In this document: positions 18,510 through 26,905 of the stretch, piece by piece
Layout: every line of letters begins with the position of its first letter
Position numbering within the stretch: the stretch's first letter is position 1
Assembly (NCBI RefSeq): GCF_029869925.1
Contig: NZ_CP118605.1
Location: 1,862,001 to 1,926,000, forward strand
Reading direction: 5' to 3'
Length of the DNA stretch: 64,000 nucleotides
Origin: Microbulbifer bruguierae
GTDB lineage: Bacteria > Pseudomonadota > Gammaproteobacteria > Pseudomonadales > Cellvibrionaceae
Program-made: the position numbers and the translations under genes
Notes under the pieces: model-generated
Seen by the model: only the letters and a program-made list of their open reading frames with translations
Told to the model about the DNA's origin: nothing
Databases searched by the model: none

Positions 18510-20009
18510 ATGCAATTTCCCAAACAATTTTTGCTAACAAAAACTCCAACACCTGAATTTCCAGGGTGGAAAACGGTGAAATATCTGGATTGGTGGCTCG
18601 CTCACGCCCCGGAATTATCATTGATCCAGGTGCTCGACGAGCGCGGAAGTACAACCGGATTGATCGCCGGCTGGGTTATCTGGCGGGGAAAGGTTCTGGG
18701 AAACGGCGACACTATCCGGTCAAAGCAGCAGAGCAATGGAATCGCCAGCGAATACGACGAACTCTGCGGACGGTTCGTGTATTTTTTTGAGTACCTGAAT
18801 CAGCTGGCGGTGATTTCTGATGCCGGTGGGCTGATGTCCCCGGTATACAGTGAAGAACGCAATATTGTCGCCTCGTCCCCCGCCGTCATTCGGCAGAAAG
18901 GCGATCTGAAAAAAGATGAGCGGATCTGTCAGGCCTTTGTGGGCTACAAGTCAGCAGTCTGGTATCCATTTGGCACCACCCCCTTCCAGGGCCTACGGCG
19001 CCTGCTGCCCAACCATCGACTCACGCTGTCGAACTGGCGAGCTGACCGATTTTTCCCTGTACCTGCGGGGGAGGGATTACGCGGCGACCCCCAGGTAAAC
19101 CTGACGGCCGCATCCGCGTCAATCGCAAAATGGACACGCGCAAACCTGAAGGCACTGGTGGACGCGGGTCACAATGTAGCCCATCTCACTGGTGGCTTTG
19201 ATTCCCGAATGGTGCTGGCAGCATCACATGATTTTCATCGACGGATGCGCTTCCAGACCGTTGCAACCAGCGACCCAGGCAATCGCCTGGACTGCCATAT
19301 TGCCGAGCGCCTGGCGAAACGCTACGGACTCAATTATCGAAAAATTGACTTTATCACGCCATCCAAAGCTGAAATCGATGGATGGCTGGAACGAACAGGT
19401 CACTGCATCGAGGACACCGTTTCCTCGTTCTGCACGACAGCCCGTGTTCACAACAGTCACTGCCACGAAATAACCGGCGCCTGCGGCGAGGTAATGCGCG
19501 CGGCATTCTGGTTTTCTGGCGATGGACAGCGAAAGACTCTGAGCGCCGATGCCCTATTGCGACGCTATGAAATAGCTATCAATGAAACAACCCTAGAACT
19601 TGCTGAACAGTGGATGGCGACGCTGCCCGCAGGCGTCAGTGTCGGGAATTTACTGGATATTGCATATCTGGAACTGCGTCTCGCGGGTTGGGCGGGCGCC
19701 AGCCTGTATGGCCACGATATTGAACACCCTTCACTCAGCCCCTTCAACAGCGCACGTATATACAGAGCCGTATTATCGATACCGGAAAACTTGCGGGAAG
19801 AAAACCAGATCGCTCGTGAGTTTATCCAATCTATGTGGCCGGAATTGTTACATCACCCGGTTAATCGGCCGCAGGGTCTGGATAAACTTCGCTTTCTCTC
19901 GCAGGAATTTCGCGAGATGCTGCCGACGCATGTACGCAAGCAAATCAAAAGGCTGATCAATCCATGGCGCAATCCGAATACCAGTGAACTGGACAGATTT
20001 CGAAGTTGA
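18510..20009 (+). CDS. Asparagine-synthase-like protein, paralogue 1
   Basis: 499 residues from the ATG at 18510; an upstream in-frame start at 18387 exists, but 18510 aligns exactly with the start of the neighbouring paralogue (MQFPKQFLL versus MQLPKQFLL). The pyrophosphatase loop is HLTGGFDSRMVLAA (about residue 228), a variant of SGGxDS in AsnB and beta-lactam synthetase. The N-terminal region keeps the remains of the Ntn-hydrolase sandwich (GRFVYFFEYLNQLAVISDAGGLMSPVY) but has no Cys at position 2, so it cannot use glutamine as AsnB does. Predicted to adenylate a carboxylate and pass it to an amine or free ammonia. Substrate unknown; a uronic acid or NRPS-derived acid is possible. Confidence 0.85.
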   Translation: MQFPKQFLLTKTPTPEFPGWKTVKYLDWWLAHAPELSLIQVLDERGSTTGLIAGWVIWRGKVLGNGDTIRSKQQSNGIASEYDELCGRFVYFFEYLNQLAVISDAGGLMSPVYSEERNIVASSPAVIRQKGDLKKDERICQAFVGYKSAVWYPFGTTPFQGLRRLLPNHRLTLSNWRADRFFPVPAGEGLRGDPQVNLTAASASIAKWTRANLKALVDAGHNVAHLTGGFDSRMVLAASHDFHRRMRFQTVATSDPGNRLDCHIAERLAKRYGLNYRKIDFITPSKAEIDGWLERTGHCIEDTVSSFCTTARVHNSHCHEITGACGEVMRAAFWFSGDGQRKTLSADALLRRYEIAINETTLELAEQWMATLPAGVSVGNLLDIAYLELRLAGWAGASLYGHDIEHPSLSPFNSARIYRAVLSIPENLREENQIAREFIQSMWPELLHHPVNRPQGLDKLRFLSQEFREMLPTHVRKQIKRLINPWRNPNTSELDRFRS

Positions 20010-20085
20010 TCACGATCATCGTCCTGTCTTAGAAGTTGTACGCGTTGATCTCGCGCCCTGATTGTTTGACCAGATGTAATCCTCA

Positions 20086-21591
20086 ATGCAACTCCCAAAG
20101 CAATTCTTGCTGGCAAAAGCACCGCTTACCGGCTTTCCCAGCTGGCGAAAAATTCCATTGTTCGACTGGTGGTTGAGCCTGGCACCGGAAGTGCCACTCG
20201 TCAGGGTACGCAATAAAAACGGCAGGGAAACAGGCCTGCTTTTTGGCTGGATATTGTGGCGCGGAAGATTGCTGAAGAACGGGGACGTCATTCAGTGGCG
20301 TGAGCCAGAGCAGGACAACGGGCTCGCGGCAGAATACGATGAACTTGGTGGCCGCTTTGTTTATCTGTTCAAGTGCCGCAATCAGCTGTCTGCCGTTACG
20401 GATCCCGGCGGATTGATGTCGCTGGTATTTAGCACAGAAGGTTCCATGGCCGCCTCAAGCCCCGCAGTCATAAGGCTGGTGGAGGAACTGGACGAAAATG
20501 CGCGTATAACGCGCGCATTTTCCTGCGCCGTACGCGAACTCTGGTACCCCTTTGGCGTAACACCATATACCGGGATTCAGCGTCTGCTGCCCAATCATCG
20601 GCTGAACCTCTCAGACAGGTGCAGCATCCGATATTTTCCGCAGCCACAGGGCGAAGGTTTGCATGGCAATCCACAGGTGGATGTCGAAAGTATTGCCGTG
20701 AACATTGCGCAGTGGGTGCGCGGCAATGTCAGAGCCCTGGTGGAATCCGGGCATAATGTGGCACACCTTACCGGTGGTTTTGATTCGCGCATGGTACTGG
20801 CCGCATCGCGGGAGTTCCTCCCCGAGATGCGATTTCAAACGATCTCAATGCGAGATAGCCGTACACGCCTCGACTGTCATATTGCCGCGCGCATCGCACG
20901 TCAGTTTGGCCTCGACTACCGCCAGCTGCCGTTTGTGGCACCGGCAGATTGTGAAATAGAACAATGGCTGGAACGCACCGGCCACTGCATCAAGGATACC
21001 GTGGCCGCACTTTGCGCAAGCGCGCGAGTGTACAACACGCACTGCCATGAAATCACCGGAACCTGTGGCGAGGCCATGCGCACCCCTTACTGGTATAACG
21101 GCGATGAGAAAAGGCAATCCCTGAGTCCTCGGGAATTCCTGCACAGACTCGAAATCAATGAAAATGAAGTGACCGTTCAGCTCAGCCGTGAGTGGCTGGC
21201 CTCATTACCGTCCGGCATGAGTGTGGGTAATATACTCGACATCGCCTACACGGAACTTCGACTGGGCTGCTGGGCGGGGCCGAGTATGTACGGGCATGAG
21301 ATCGCCCTGCCGTCAATCAGCCCATTTAACTCCCTACGCTATTACAAGGCGCTGCTGTCGCTGCCGGAAACAGAACGCGCACGCCAACAACTTTGTCGCG
21401 CCGTTGTAAACACCTTGTGGCCGGAACTTCTGCGATACCCGTTCAACCGGGCACACGGTCTGGCGAAGCTGCGCTTTCTGCAACAGGAGCTGCGACTGAT
21501 GTTGCCCGTCAAACTGCGTGACCACATCAAGCGTCAGATCCGTGCTCTCGGCAATGGTGATTCGGATCTACTGGAAAAGTTACGCGGTTGA
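20086..21591 (+). CDS. Asparagine-synthase-like protein, paralogue 2
   Basis: 501 residues, clearly a tandem duplicate of the gene before it: identical blocks include HNVAHLTGGFDSRMVLAAS, LDCHIA, ERTGHCI and YNTHCHEITG (NSHCHEITG in the partner). Overall identity looks near one half, so the duplication is old. It also lacks an N-terminal Cys nucleophile. Differences concentrate in the N-terminal 150 residues and the EMRFQTISM strand. Both copies keep the TGGFDSR loop and a HCHEITG(A/T)CGE block, so neither looks dead. The pair may act as a heterodimer or on two substrates. The gap between them is 76 bases with no promoter-like sequence. Confidence 0.85.
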   Translation: MQLPKQFLLAKAPLTGFPSWRKIPLFDWWLSLAPEVPLVRVRNKNGRETGLLFGWILWRGRLLKNGDVIQWREPEQDNGLAAEYDELGGRFVYLFKCRNQLSAVTDPGGLMSLVFSTEGSMAASSPAVIRLVEELDENARITRAFSCAVRELWYPFGVTPYTGIQRLLPNHRLNLSDRCSIRYFPQPQGEGLHGNPQVDVESIAVNIAQWVRGNVRALVESGHNVAHLTGGFDSRMVLAASREFLPEMRFQTISMRDSRTRLDCHIAARIARQFGLDYRQLPFVAPADCEIEQWLERTGHCIKDTVAALCASARVYNTHCHEITGTCGEAMRTPYWYNGDEKRQSLSPREFLHRLEINENEVTVQLSREWLASLPSGMSVGNILDIAYTELRLGCWAGPSMYGHEIALPSISPFNSLRYYKALLSLPETERARQQLCRAVVNTLWPELLRYPFNRAHGLAKLRFLQQELRLMLPVKLRDHIKRQIRALGNGDSDLLEKLRG

Positions 21592-21673
21592 CAGGCGTGG
21601 ATGCGTTGCTCGACGAATATTCGCCAGCCCGTTTAAACAACGCCATCAACGCTGAAAAACACTCCGCACAGGG

Positions 21674-23236
21674 CTAGTGTTCAACGACCGGAGATTTTAG
21701 AGATACAGGAAGGGGTGTGGACTGGACAGGCTGCTGCCAGGGCCCCGGAAGTGGTTTTTCCACGCGACTGCGCGGCACAGGCGCAGCGAGAAACCCGCTG
21801 TCATCCAGCGGTGCCAGAAAAAACTCCGGCAATTGTGACATGTCCACTTTAGGGAAATGTTCGGATTCACCAACCAGCGTCAGATCAAAAACGGATTTCT
21901 GCGGGAAATCCAGGTCGTTCTTTGTCCTGAAAAATTCACCATCTTCCATCAGCAGCGGCTGCCTGCCACAGCGCCGACCGAAGCTGACAACCAAACGTGA
22001 ATCCGGGCTGACTGCCTGTGTGCGCCAGTCGTCACCCGCCCGCAGTGACCAGAAGACATTGCCACGCTCCACGACATTGTCGGGAATCAGCGTCGCGCCG
22101 AGAAATATGTTGTTGTACAACGCAAGTCCGGAACCATCAAACCCCTCAGCCACCGAATGTACATTTAATGCCACGTTGTATCGGTAGTGGACTTCGTCGG
22201 TCACCCCGTCACAGTCACCCAGACGCTTTTTCGAAAAGAAAAAATTATTGCGCACTACGACGTTATCGCCAAGGTTGTAAATACGAAGCGCCGTATAATT
22301 TGACGTATCGTACAGTGCATTACTCTCGATCAGAATGTTCCTGTAGGCGGGCACGTCCAGTGGCATTTGCTGAGGGTAAAGCATCATGCCCGAGGAGTTG
22401 CCTATTCCATGCAAAAGATTTCCACGCACGACAAGATCATTGGCGCTGATTGCGATGATACTTTGATGCGGCCGATCAAAAGCCAGAGGATCCTCCGGAT
22501 AGCGAACAAAGTCCTCTCCGGTGATGTGATTGAATTCTATAACGCCATGGCGGCTACCGCTCATGTACATGATGCCGGATGAGCCTTTGACTTTGATGAA
22601 ATTGCTGCGCACTGTCACCCGCTCCGACTTGCGAATCAGTACCCCACGAAATACTTCATAAAACCGGTTTCCCTCGACCAACACCTGCTCGGTGCGACGA
22701 AGATTTATGGCGTAAACACCCCGCTGCGGCCCCCGTGACCAGTGATCAGCGTGCAACACGCTGTTCTGAATCCGCAAATGGCGGGCGTTGTATGCCTGTA
22801 CCAGGCGCAGCCGCTGCTCACTGTAAATATCGAACCCGTCGAAGGCCAGATAGACATCCTGCGGGTCGCGATATTCCAGTTCAATGCCCTCCAGCCGTGG
22901 CCTCTTGCCAGGAGCAGCCGTAAATTCGAGAAACCCGGTCGCATCAGGCTTTTTGTGCTCAACAAACGCGGGATAGGTGCCCTGGTGCACAATTACGCGG
23001 CCGCCACTTTTCAGAGTACGTCGCGCCTTTTCCAGAGTTGCCCAGGGTGCGGTGGCAGAGCCATCATTGTCATCACTGCCCCGGTTGATATCGACGTGAT
23101 AGTCCGCCATCACTGCGGCACTCAGTAACAGGCCCCAAAGAATACAGACCATTTGTCCCAGTAGTACACACCTGCGAGCGCCCAGCAGGCTTACTGAAAT
23201 AGCCCTGGCGGCGATGGTTTCATTCCAGGGATTCAC
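21674..23236 (-). CDS. Secreted right-handed parallel beta-helix protein
   Basis: 520 residues from the GTG at 23236; an ATG at 23152 gives a compact signal peptide MVCILWGLLLSAAVMA with cleavage before DYHVD and may be the true start. The mature part opens with YHVDINRGSDDNDGSATAPWATLEKA, the standard entry to pectate-lyase-like/DUF1565 beta-helices, and then shows repeated NxF/VxxNxI coils (VEGNRFYEV, VRSNFIKV, IEFNHITG, VRGNLLHG, IESNALYD, VRNNFFF, YNNIFLG) across residues ~130-400. Likely a periplasmic or surface protein that binds, cleaves or epimerises the polysaccharide, like alginate C5-epimerases or lyases in such loci; no catalytic set could be identified. Alone on the minus strand, flanked by plus-strand genes. 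Confidence 0.85.
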   Translation of the reverse strand: MNPWNETIAARAISVSLLGARRCVLLGQMVCILWGLLLSAAVMADYHVDINRGSDDNDGSATAPWATLEKARRTLKSGGRVIVHQGTYPAFVEHKKPDATGFLEFTAAPGKRPRLEGIELEYRDPQDVYLAFDGFDIYSEQRLRLVQAYNARHLRIQNSVLHADHWSRGPQRGVYAINLRRTEQVLVEGNRFYEVFRGVLIRKSERVTVRSNFIKVKGSSGIMYMSGSRHGVIEFNHITGEDFVRYPEDPLAFDRPHQSIIAISANDLVVRGNLLHGIGNSSGMMLYPQQMPLDVPAYRNILIESNALYDTSNYTALRIYNLGDNVVVRNNFFFSKKRLGDCDGVTDEVHYRYNVALNVHSVAEGFDGSGLALYNNIFLGATLIPDNVVERGNVFWSLRAGDDWRTQAVSPDSRLVVSFGRRCGRQPLLMEDGEFFRTKNDLDFPQKSVFDLTLVGESEHFPKVDMSQLPEFFLAPLDDSGFLAAPVPRSRVEKPLPGPWQQPVQSTPLPVSLKSPVVEH

Positions 23237-23532
23237 GTCATTACGCCCCCACGCAGGTTGCTGATCTCGATTACAGCAGATTAGCGTTTACTGGAAAGCC
23301 CGTGGGAATATGTCGCAATGCTTTCCATTTATTTCCCTCGCCAGTGAAAGTCTCATGAAGTATCCGCCATACCATGGTGGCCATCCGGCAAAAAGAATTA
23401 TCTACGCGCAGCGGATTGCATACACTTTCAAAGGTCGCTCAGTACCTGGAGTATCAAGGTGAGTAGTTCAGAGCAACACAACAGAAATCTCAGGCGGTTG
23501 TATTACTGCGTGAACCTGACGGGTGACACGCC
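23237..23532. other. Divergent intergenic region between beta-helix and VanZ-like genes
   Basis: 296 bases without a gene. One minus-strand promoter candidate is listed separately. Nothing convincing was found for the plus-strand VanZ-like gene; there is no obvious ribosome-binding site close to its ATG beyond GGGTGA at about 23520. Confidence 0.4.
23270..23297 (-). promoter_or_regulatory. Candidate sigma-70 promoter for the beta-helix gene
   Basis: Read on the minus strand: TTTCCA (23297-23292), 16-base spacer, TGTAAT (23275-23270). Four of six and five of six consensus matches. It lies 34-61 bases before the gene start. Confidence 0.35.
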
Positions 23533-23967
23533 ATGAGTAAACATTTTTCATTGTTCAAACTGGCACAAGGGGACCGCCATGCCGGAAAATGGCGCATGAT
23601 GCTCATTGCCGTCCTGCTCGGCTGTCTTTATGCAGGGCTTCGTCCGGATCCTCTGCCACAACCGTTTCCCAATTTCGATCTGCTGCTGCACTTTTTTGCC
23701 TGTCTGACAATTACTTACATTTTCGTATTTGCCTTTCGCCCGCCCCTGCGTGGGATTTTGATCCTCACCTTACTACTCGCCACAGTGGCGCTGGAGATCG
23801 CTCAGGGCATTTTTCTTACTCATCGATCCGCATCGCTTACCGATTGCCTTGCCGGTATCGCAGGAATTCCGATTGGCTGGTTACAGGGACGCTGGGTCCG
23901 ACGCTGGCTGCGCCACTGGAGCAAGCATATGGGAGGTAGTGGTCTGCGCATCCGTAACCGTTGGTGA
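23533..23967 (+). CDS. VanZ-like family membrane protein
   Basis: 144 residues with four predicted membrane segments: MMLIAVLLGCLYAGL, LLLHFFACLTITYIFVFAF, GILILTLLLATVALEIAQGIFL and the final LAGIAGIPIGWLQG. The LLHFF...  and EIAQ...D blocks are the usual VanZ-like motifs (a His in helix 2, Glu in helix 3, Asp before helix 4). Small VanZ-like proteins are common in exopolysaccharide and exosortase loci; their function there is unknown. No exosortase gene is present. It is read towards the WcaJ-like gene, 138 bases away, and could be co-transcribed with it. Confidence 0.82.
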   Translation: MSKHFSLFKLAQGDRHAGKWRMMLIAVLLGCLYAGLRPDPLPQPFPNFDLLLHFFACLTITYIFVFAFRPPLRGILILTLLLATVALEIAQGIFLTHRSASLTDCLAGIAGIPIGWLQGRWVRRWLRHWSKHMGGSGLRIRNRW

Positions 23968-24030
23968 CAAAATTTCACCTGTTTTCTTGCGCTCTTGTGA
24001 TGCACTGCCAACCTTTCTGATTAAATGTTA

Positions 24031-24098
24031 CCCAAAGTATGCAGTAAGCGCCCTTTGGGGATTCGATGCCAAGTAGTGGTTAGGGGAAACCCTGGAGG
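24031..24098 (+). promoter_or_regulatory. Structured 5' leader of the WcaJ-like gene
   Basis: Two hairpins sit right before the start: CCCAAAG (24031-24037) with CTTTGGG (24053-24059), and AGGG-GAAA-CCCT (24082-24093), a GNRA tetraloop hairpin abutting the GGAGG ribosome-binding site at 24094-24098. The layout suits control of initiation. The conserved core of c-di-GMP-I riboswitches was looked for and not found. Confidence 0.4.
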
Positions 24099-24105
24099 TA
24101 AAACA

Positions 24106-25539
24106 GTGCATCAGGGATGGATTCGCGCGCACCAAAGTGATCTCGCCGCTGTCTACCGGGCAGCAGACGGTCTACTCATACTGATCGCTTTGGCGATTTG
24201 TTCCACATTTTTAGGGAGCGGGCTGGACAAGGATTGGCTGATTGCGGGCCTCAGTGCGGCGGTAATATTTGCCTTCATCGCTGAATCCCTGGAGCTGTAT
24301 CGATCCTGGCGCACCGACAGTTTTCGCAACATGCTGACAACCACCGCCCTCGCGTGGGGTATGGTCTGCCTGCTGCTGCTGTTGATGGCATACTTTTCAG
24401 GTCATGGCTCCCACTATTCCCGGCTGGTTGTGGGCACCTGGTTTTGTTTCACACTACTTGGCCTCGCAGTATGGCGATACGCCCTGCGACATGTACTTCA
24501 TTATTTGCGGCTGAATAATCGCAATACTCGGTCAGCAGCCATACTGGGCGTTAACGCCGCCGCAATGGATCTCGCTCAGGAACTGGAAAAGAATCCACAA
24601 CTGGGTATTCGACTGCGCGGGATCTACCGCATCCCGGACCAGGAAAGCACGTCTCTCTCCACTGCAGCTCCAATTTCGGGTTCAGACCTCGAAGCTCGGC
24701 ACCCGCAAGTAACGGGTGACTTTGTACAGGCATTGGAGGCCGCCCGCAGTGGTGAACTGGATCTGATTTATATCGCGCTCCCCATCAGTGAAGCCGGGCA
24801 TATTGGCCGTTTGTTGGCGGCTCTGGCGGATACAACGGCCACCGTATATTTATTACCGGGTATTTTCGGCACCAATCTGCTACGCGCACGCTGGCAGCGT
24901 ATTGGCACAAGTACGATTCTGAGTATCTATGACACGCCCATTCAAGGGTTCAATAGTTGGCTGAAACGGCTGGAAGATCTGGTGGTGGCGTCACTTGCGC
25001 TGATATTGCTAAGTCCGCTAATGCTACTGATCGCGCTCACCGTCAAGCTGTCATCACCTGGCCCGGTGCTGTTTAAACAGCGACGCTATGGACTCAATGG
25101 ACTTACCATCGATGTATGGAAATTCCGCACCATGTTCTGTACCGAAGATGGCCCCGAGATTCGTCAAGCCTGCCGCAACGATGCGCGCATAACGCCGCTG
25201 GGACGCTTCCTGCGCTGTACGTCTTTGGATGAATTGCCACAACTGTTCAATGTCCTCAGTGGGAGCATGTCCATTGTCGGCCCGCGTCCCCACGCGGTGG
25301 CCCACAACGAACAATACCGCTCCATTGTCAGCGGCTATATGCTGCGTCACAAGGTAAAGCCCGGGATAACCGGCTGGGCACAGATCAATGGCTGGCGAGG
25401 TGAGACCGACACTCTCGACAAAATGCATAAGCGGATAGAGCACGATCTCGATTACATACGCAACTGGTCGCTGCATCTGGACATCTACATTCTGTGCATG
25501 ACGATTGTGCGCGGATTTAGTGGAAAAAATGCATATTGA
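24106..25539 (+). CDS. Undecaprenyl-phosphate glycosyl-1-phosphate transferase (WcaJ-like)
   Basis: 477 residues from a GTG at 24106, chosen for GGAGG 7 bases upstream; an ATG at 24025 is in frame but lies in the hairpin leader. Four to five N-terminal membrane segments (LLILIALAICSTFLG, LIAGLSAAVIFAFIAESL, MVCLLLLLMAYF, WFCFTLLGLAVWRYAL), a central Rossmann-like region (SAAILGVNAAAMDLAQEL), a further membrane segment, then the catalytic domain with SSPGPVLFKQRRYGLNG, VWKFRTM, SLDELPQLFNVLSGSMSIVGPRP and KVKPGITGWAQINGWRGET. This is the WcaJ/PssY type that starts repeat-unit assembly by moving hexose-1-phosphate (often glucose) to undecaprenyl phosphate. The sugar is inferred from the family. 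Confidence 0.93.
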   Translation: MHQGWIRAHQSDLAAVYRAADGLLILIALAICSTFLGSGLDKDWLIAGLSAAVIFAFIAESLELYRSWRTDSFRNMLTTTALAWGMVCLLLLLMAYFSGHGSHYSRLVVGTWFCFTLLGLAVWRYALRHVLHYLRLNNRNTRSAAILGVNAAAMDLAQELEKNPQLGIRLRGIYRIPDQESTSLSTAAPISGSDLEARHPQVTGDFVQALEAARSGELDLIYIALPISEAGHIGRLLAALADTTATVYLLPGIFGTNLLRARWQRIGTSTILSIYDTPIQGFNSWLKRLEDLVVASLALILLSPLMLLIALTVKLSSPGPVLFKQRRYGLNGLTIDVWKFRTMFCTEDGPEIRQACRNDARITPLGRFLRCTSLDELPQLFNVLSGSMSIVGPRPHAVAHNEQYRSIVSGYMLRHKVKPGITGWAQINGWRGETDTLDKMHKRIEHDLDYIRNWSLHLDIYILCMTIVRGFSGKNAY

Positions 25540-25628
25540 AACAAGCCAGCGCCGATTTGGGGAAATTTGCATTTTTATCCGTGTATTTTTCCCCGCTGTT
25601 TCTAGACTCTTTTTTTAAGCCGGCTAGA

Positions 25629-25657
25629 TTGCCGAGCTACTTGTAGACGGGTAATAA
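25629..25657 (+). promoter_or_regulatory. Candidate sigma-70 promoter before the export genes
   Basis: TTGCCG at 25629-25634, 17-base spacer, TAATAA at 25652-25657; matches are partial. It would drive the barrel, Wza-like and Wzc-like genes, whose first start is at 25702. Confidence 0.3.
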
Positions 25658-25701
25658 GCAGTCCCCGCCTGAAAGCGATATCGCATGCAGGAAGGAATAT
25701 C

Positions 25702-26886
25702 GTGCTCGCCAGAAATTTTCAATCAGCACTGGGATTCAGTTGCATCGCAGCTGCGTTTTCCTGGACACCCGCGTCTGCCGACCCGATAAAACTTGGATCC
25801 GGAATTTTAGTTTCACCTGCCGTCGCTATGGACCTGCGCTACGACGACAATATCAACAACTCTGTAGAAAATCCTATCGACAGCTTTCTATTGCTGACGA
25901 ATCCCCGCGTTGCGGTTGAATACGATCGCAACGCGGTAATCTATTCACTGGAGTACTCCCTTTCCCACGGAAACTATCTGGATGGTGGCCGTGCTTCCTT
26001 CACTGATCACGCGCTCACCGCCGATGCCGAGTGGGAAATCAGCAATCGCCAATCACTGACCTTTGGCGCTGCCTATCTGGACATCCACGAGGAGTTCAAC
26101 GATCAGGTAGCAAACGATCTCGAAAGTCTCATATACGAACGGGATCGCTACCGCGAATCCAACCTCTTCGCCACTTACAGTTATGGCGCGGAAGGCGCTC
26201 GAGGACACCTGGACCTGACCCTTGGAGTAACGGATCGCAATTACATTGAAGAGCTCATTGCCTCCGACCGGCGCACCCCCTACGGCGGCGCAGCACTATC
26301 CGTGAATATTGGAGGAAAAACGGCGTTACTGGCGCAACTGGATGTCCGCAGCATTCATTACGATCAGGGCATCAGTGCCATAACAGAGCGTGACAATCGC
26401 GAGGCCTCGTTAATGATCGGAGGGGAGCGGGAGACCTCCCAGTTCACCGCACTGCTGCTTGCCGGTATCGTCAGGAAGTATTTCGATAACAACGACATTC
26501 AAGATTACCAGCGTCCGCGCTGGATCGCGGCACTGGACTGGCGCCCCACAGAGACCAGTGAACTCACTTTGTCGGCAGAACGACGCCCAGTCGATTCTGT
26601 CGATACCCTCGCCAATTTCGTCGACGCTACGTCGGGCCTTGTCGGCTGGCAGCATGCGTGGAGTGAAAAAATAAGTAGCAACGCGTATTTCCGCTATACC
26701 GAAGCAGACTTTACCGGGACCGACGTACAACAGAAAAGTCGCCGCTGGGGCCTCACCGTACGCTATCAATTTCGCCCCTGGATGGACATCCGCAGTGGCA
26801 TTTCCGCCCTGAATCAACAAGCCAACGAGGAAGACCTTACCTACGACCGCAACCAGGTATTCCTTGGATTTGATGCTTCCTATTGA
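25702..26886 (+). CDS. Outer-membrane beta-barrel protein of the polysaccharide locus
   Basis: 394 residues from a GTG with GGAAGGA just upstream. Signal peptide ends near SWTPASA-DP. The rest is a series of alternating amphipathic strands (VAVEYDRNAVIYSLEYSLSHGNY, HALTADAEWEISNRQSLTFGAAYLDIHEEF, and so on) finishing in QVFLGFDASY, an aromatic C-terminal strand typical of barrels folded by BAM. It resembles the 'outer membrane beta-barrel' proteins placed next to Wza/EpsL-type genes. It ends 19 bases before the Wza-like gene. A likely role is the outer-membrane pore that the short export protein lacks. Confidence 0.83.
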   Translation: MLARNFQSALGFSCIAAAFSWTPASADPIKLGSGILVSPAVAMDLRYDDNINNSVENPIDSFLLLTNPRVAVEYDRNAVIYSLEYSLSHGNYLDGGRASFTDHALTADAEWEISNRQSLTFGAAYLDIHEEFNDQVANDLESLIYERDRYRESNLFATYSYGAEGARGHLDLTLGVTDRNYIEELIASDRRTPYGGAALSVNIGGKTALLAQLDVRSIHYDQGISAITERDNREASLMIGGERETSQFTALLLAGIVRKYFDNNDIQDYQRPRWIAALDWRPTETSELTLSAERRPVDSVDTLANFVDATSGLVGWQHAWSEKISSNAYFRYTEADFTGTDVQQKSRRWGLTVRYQFRPWMDIRSGISALNQQANEEDLTYDRNQVFLGFDASY

Positions 26887-26905
26887 AAATGACAGGAATC
26901 TGATC

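Noticed and set aside
24031..24105. c-di-GMP riboswitch before the WcaJ-like gene
   Set aside because: A GAAA tetraloop and hairpins are present, but the conserved core of GEMM-type riboswitches is missing, so only a generic structured leader is reported.
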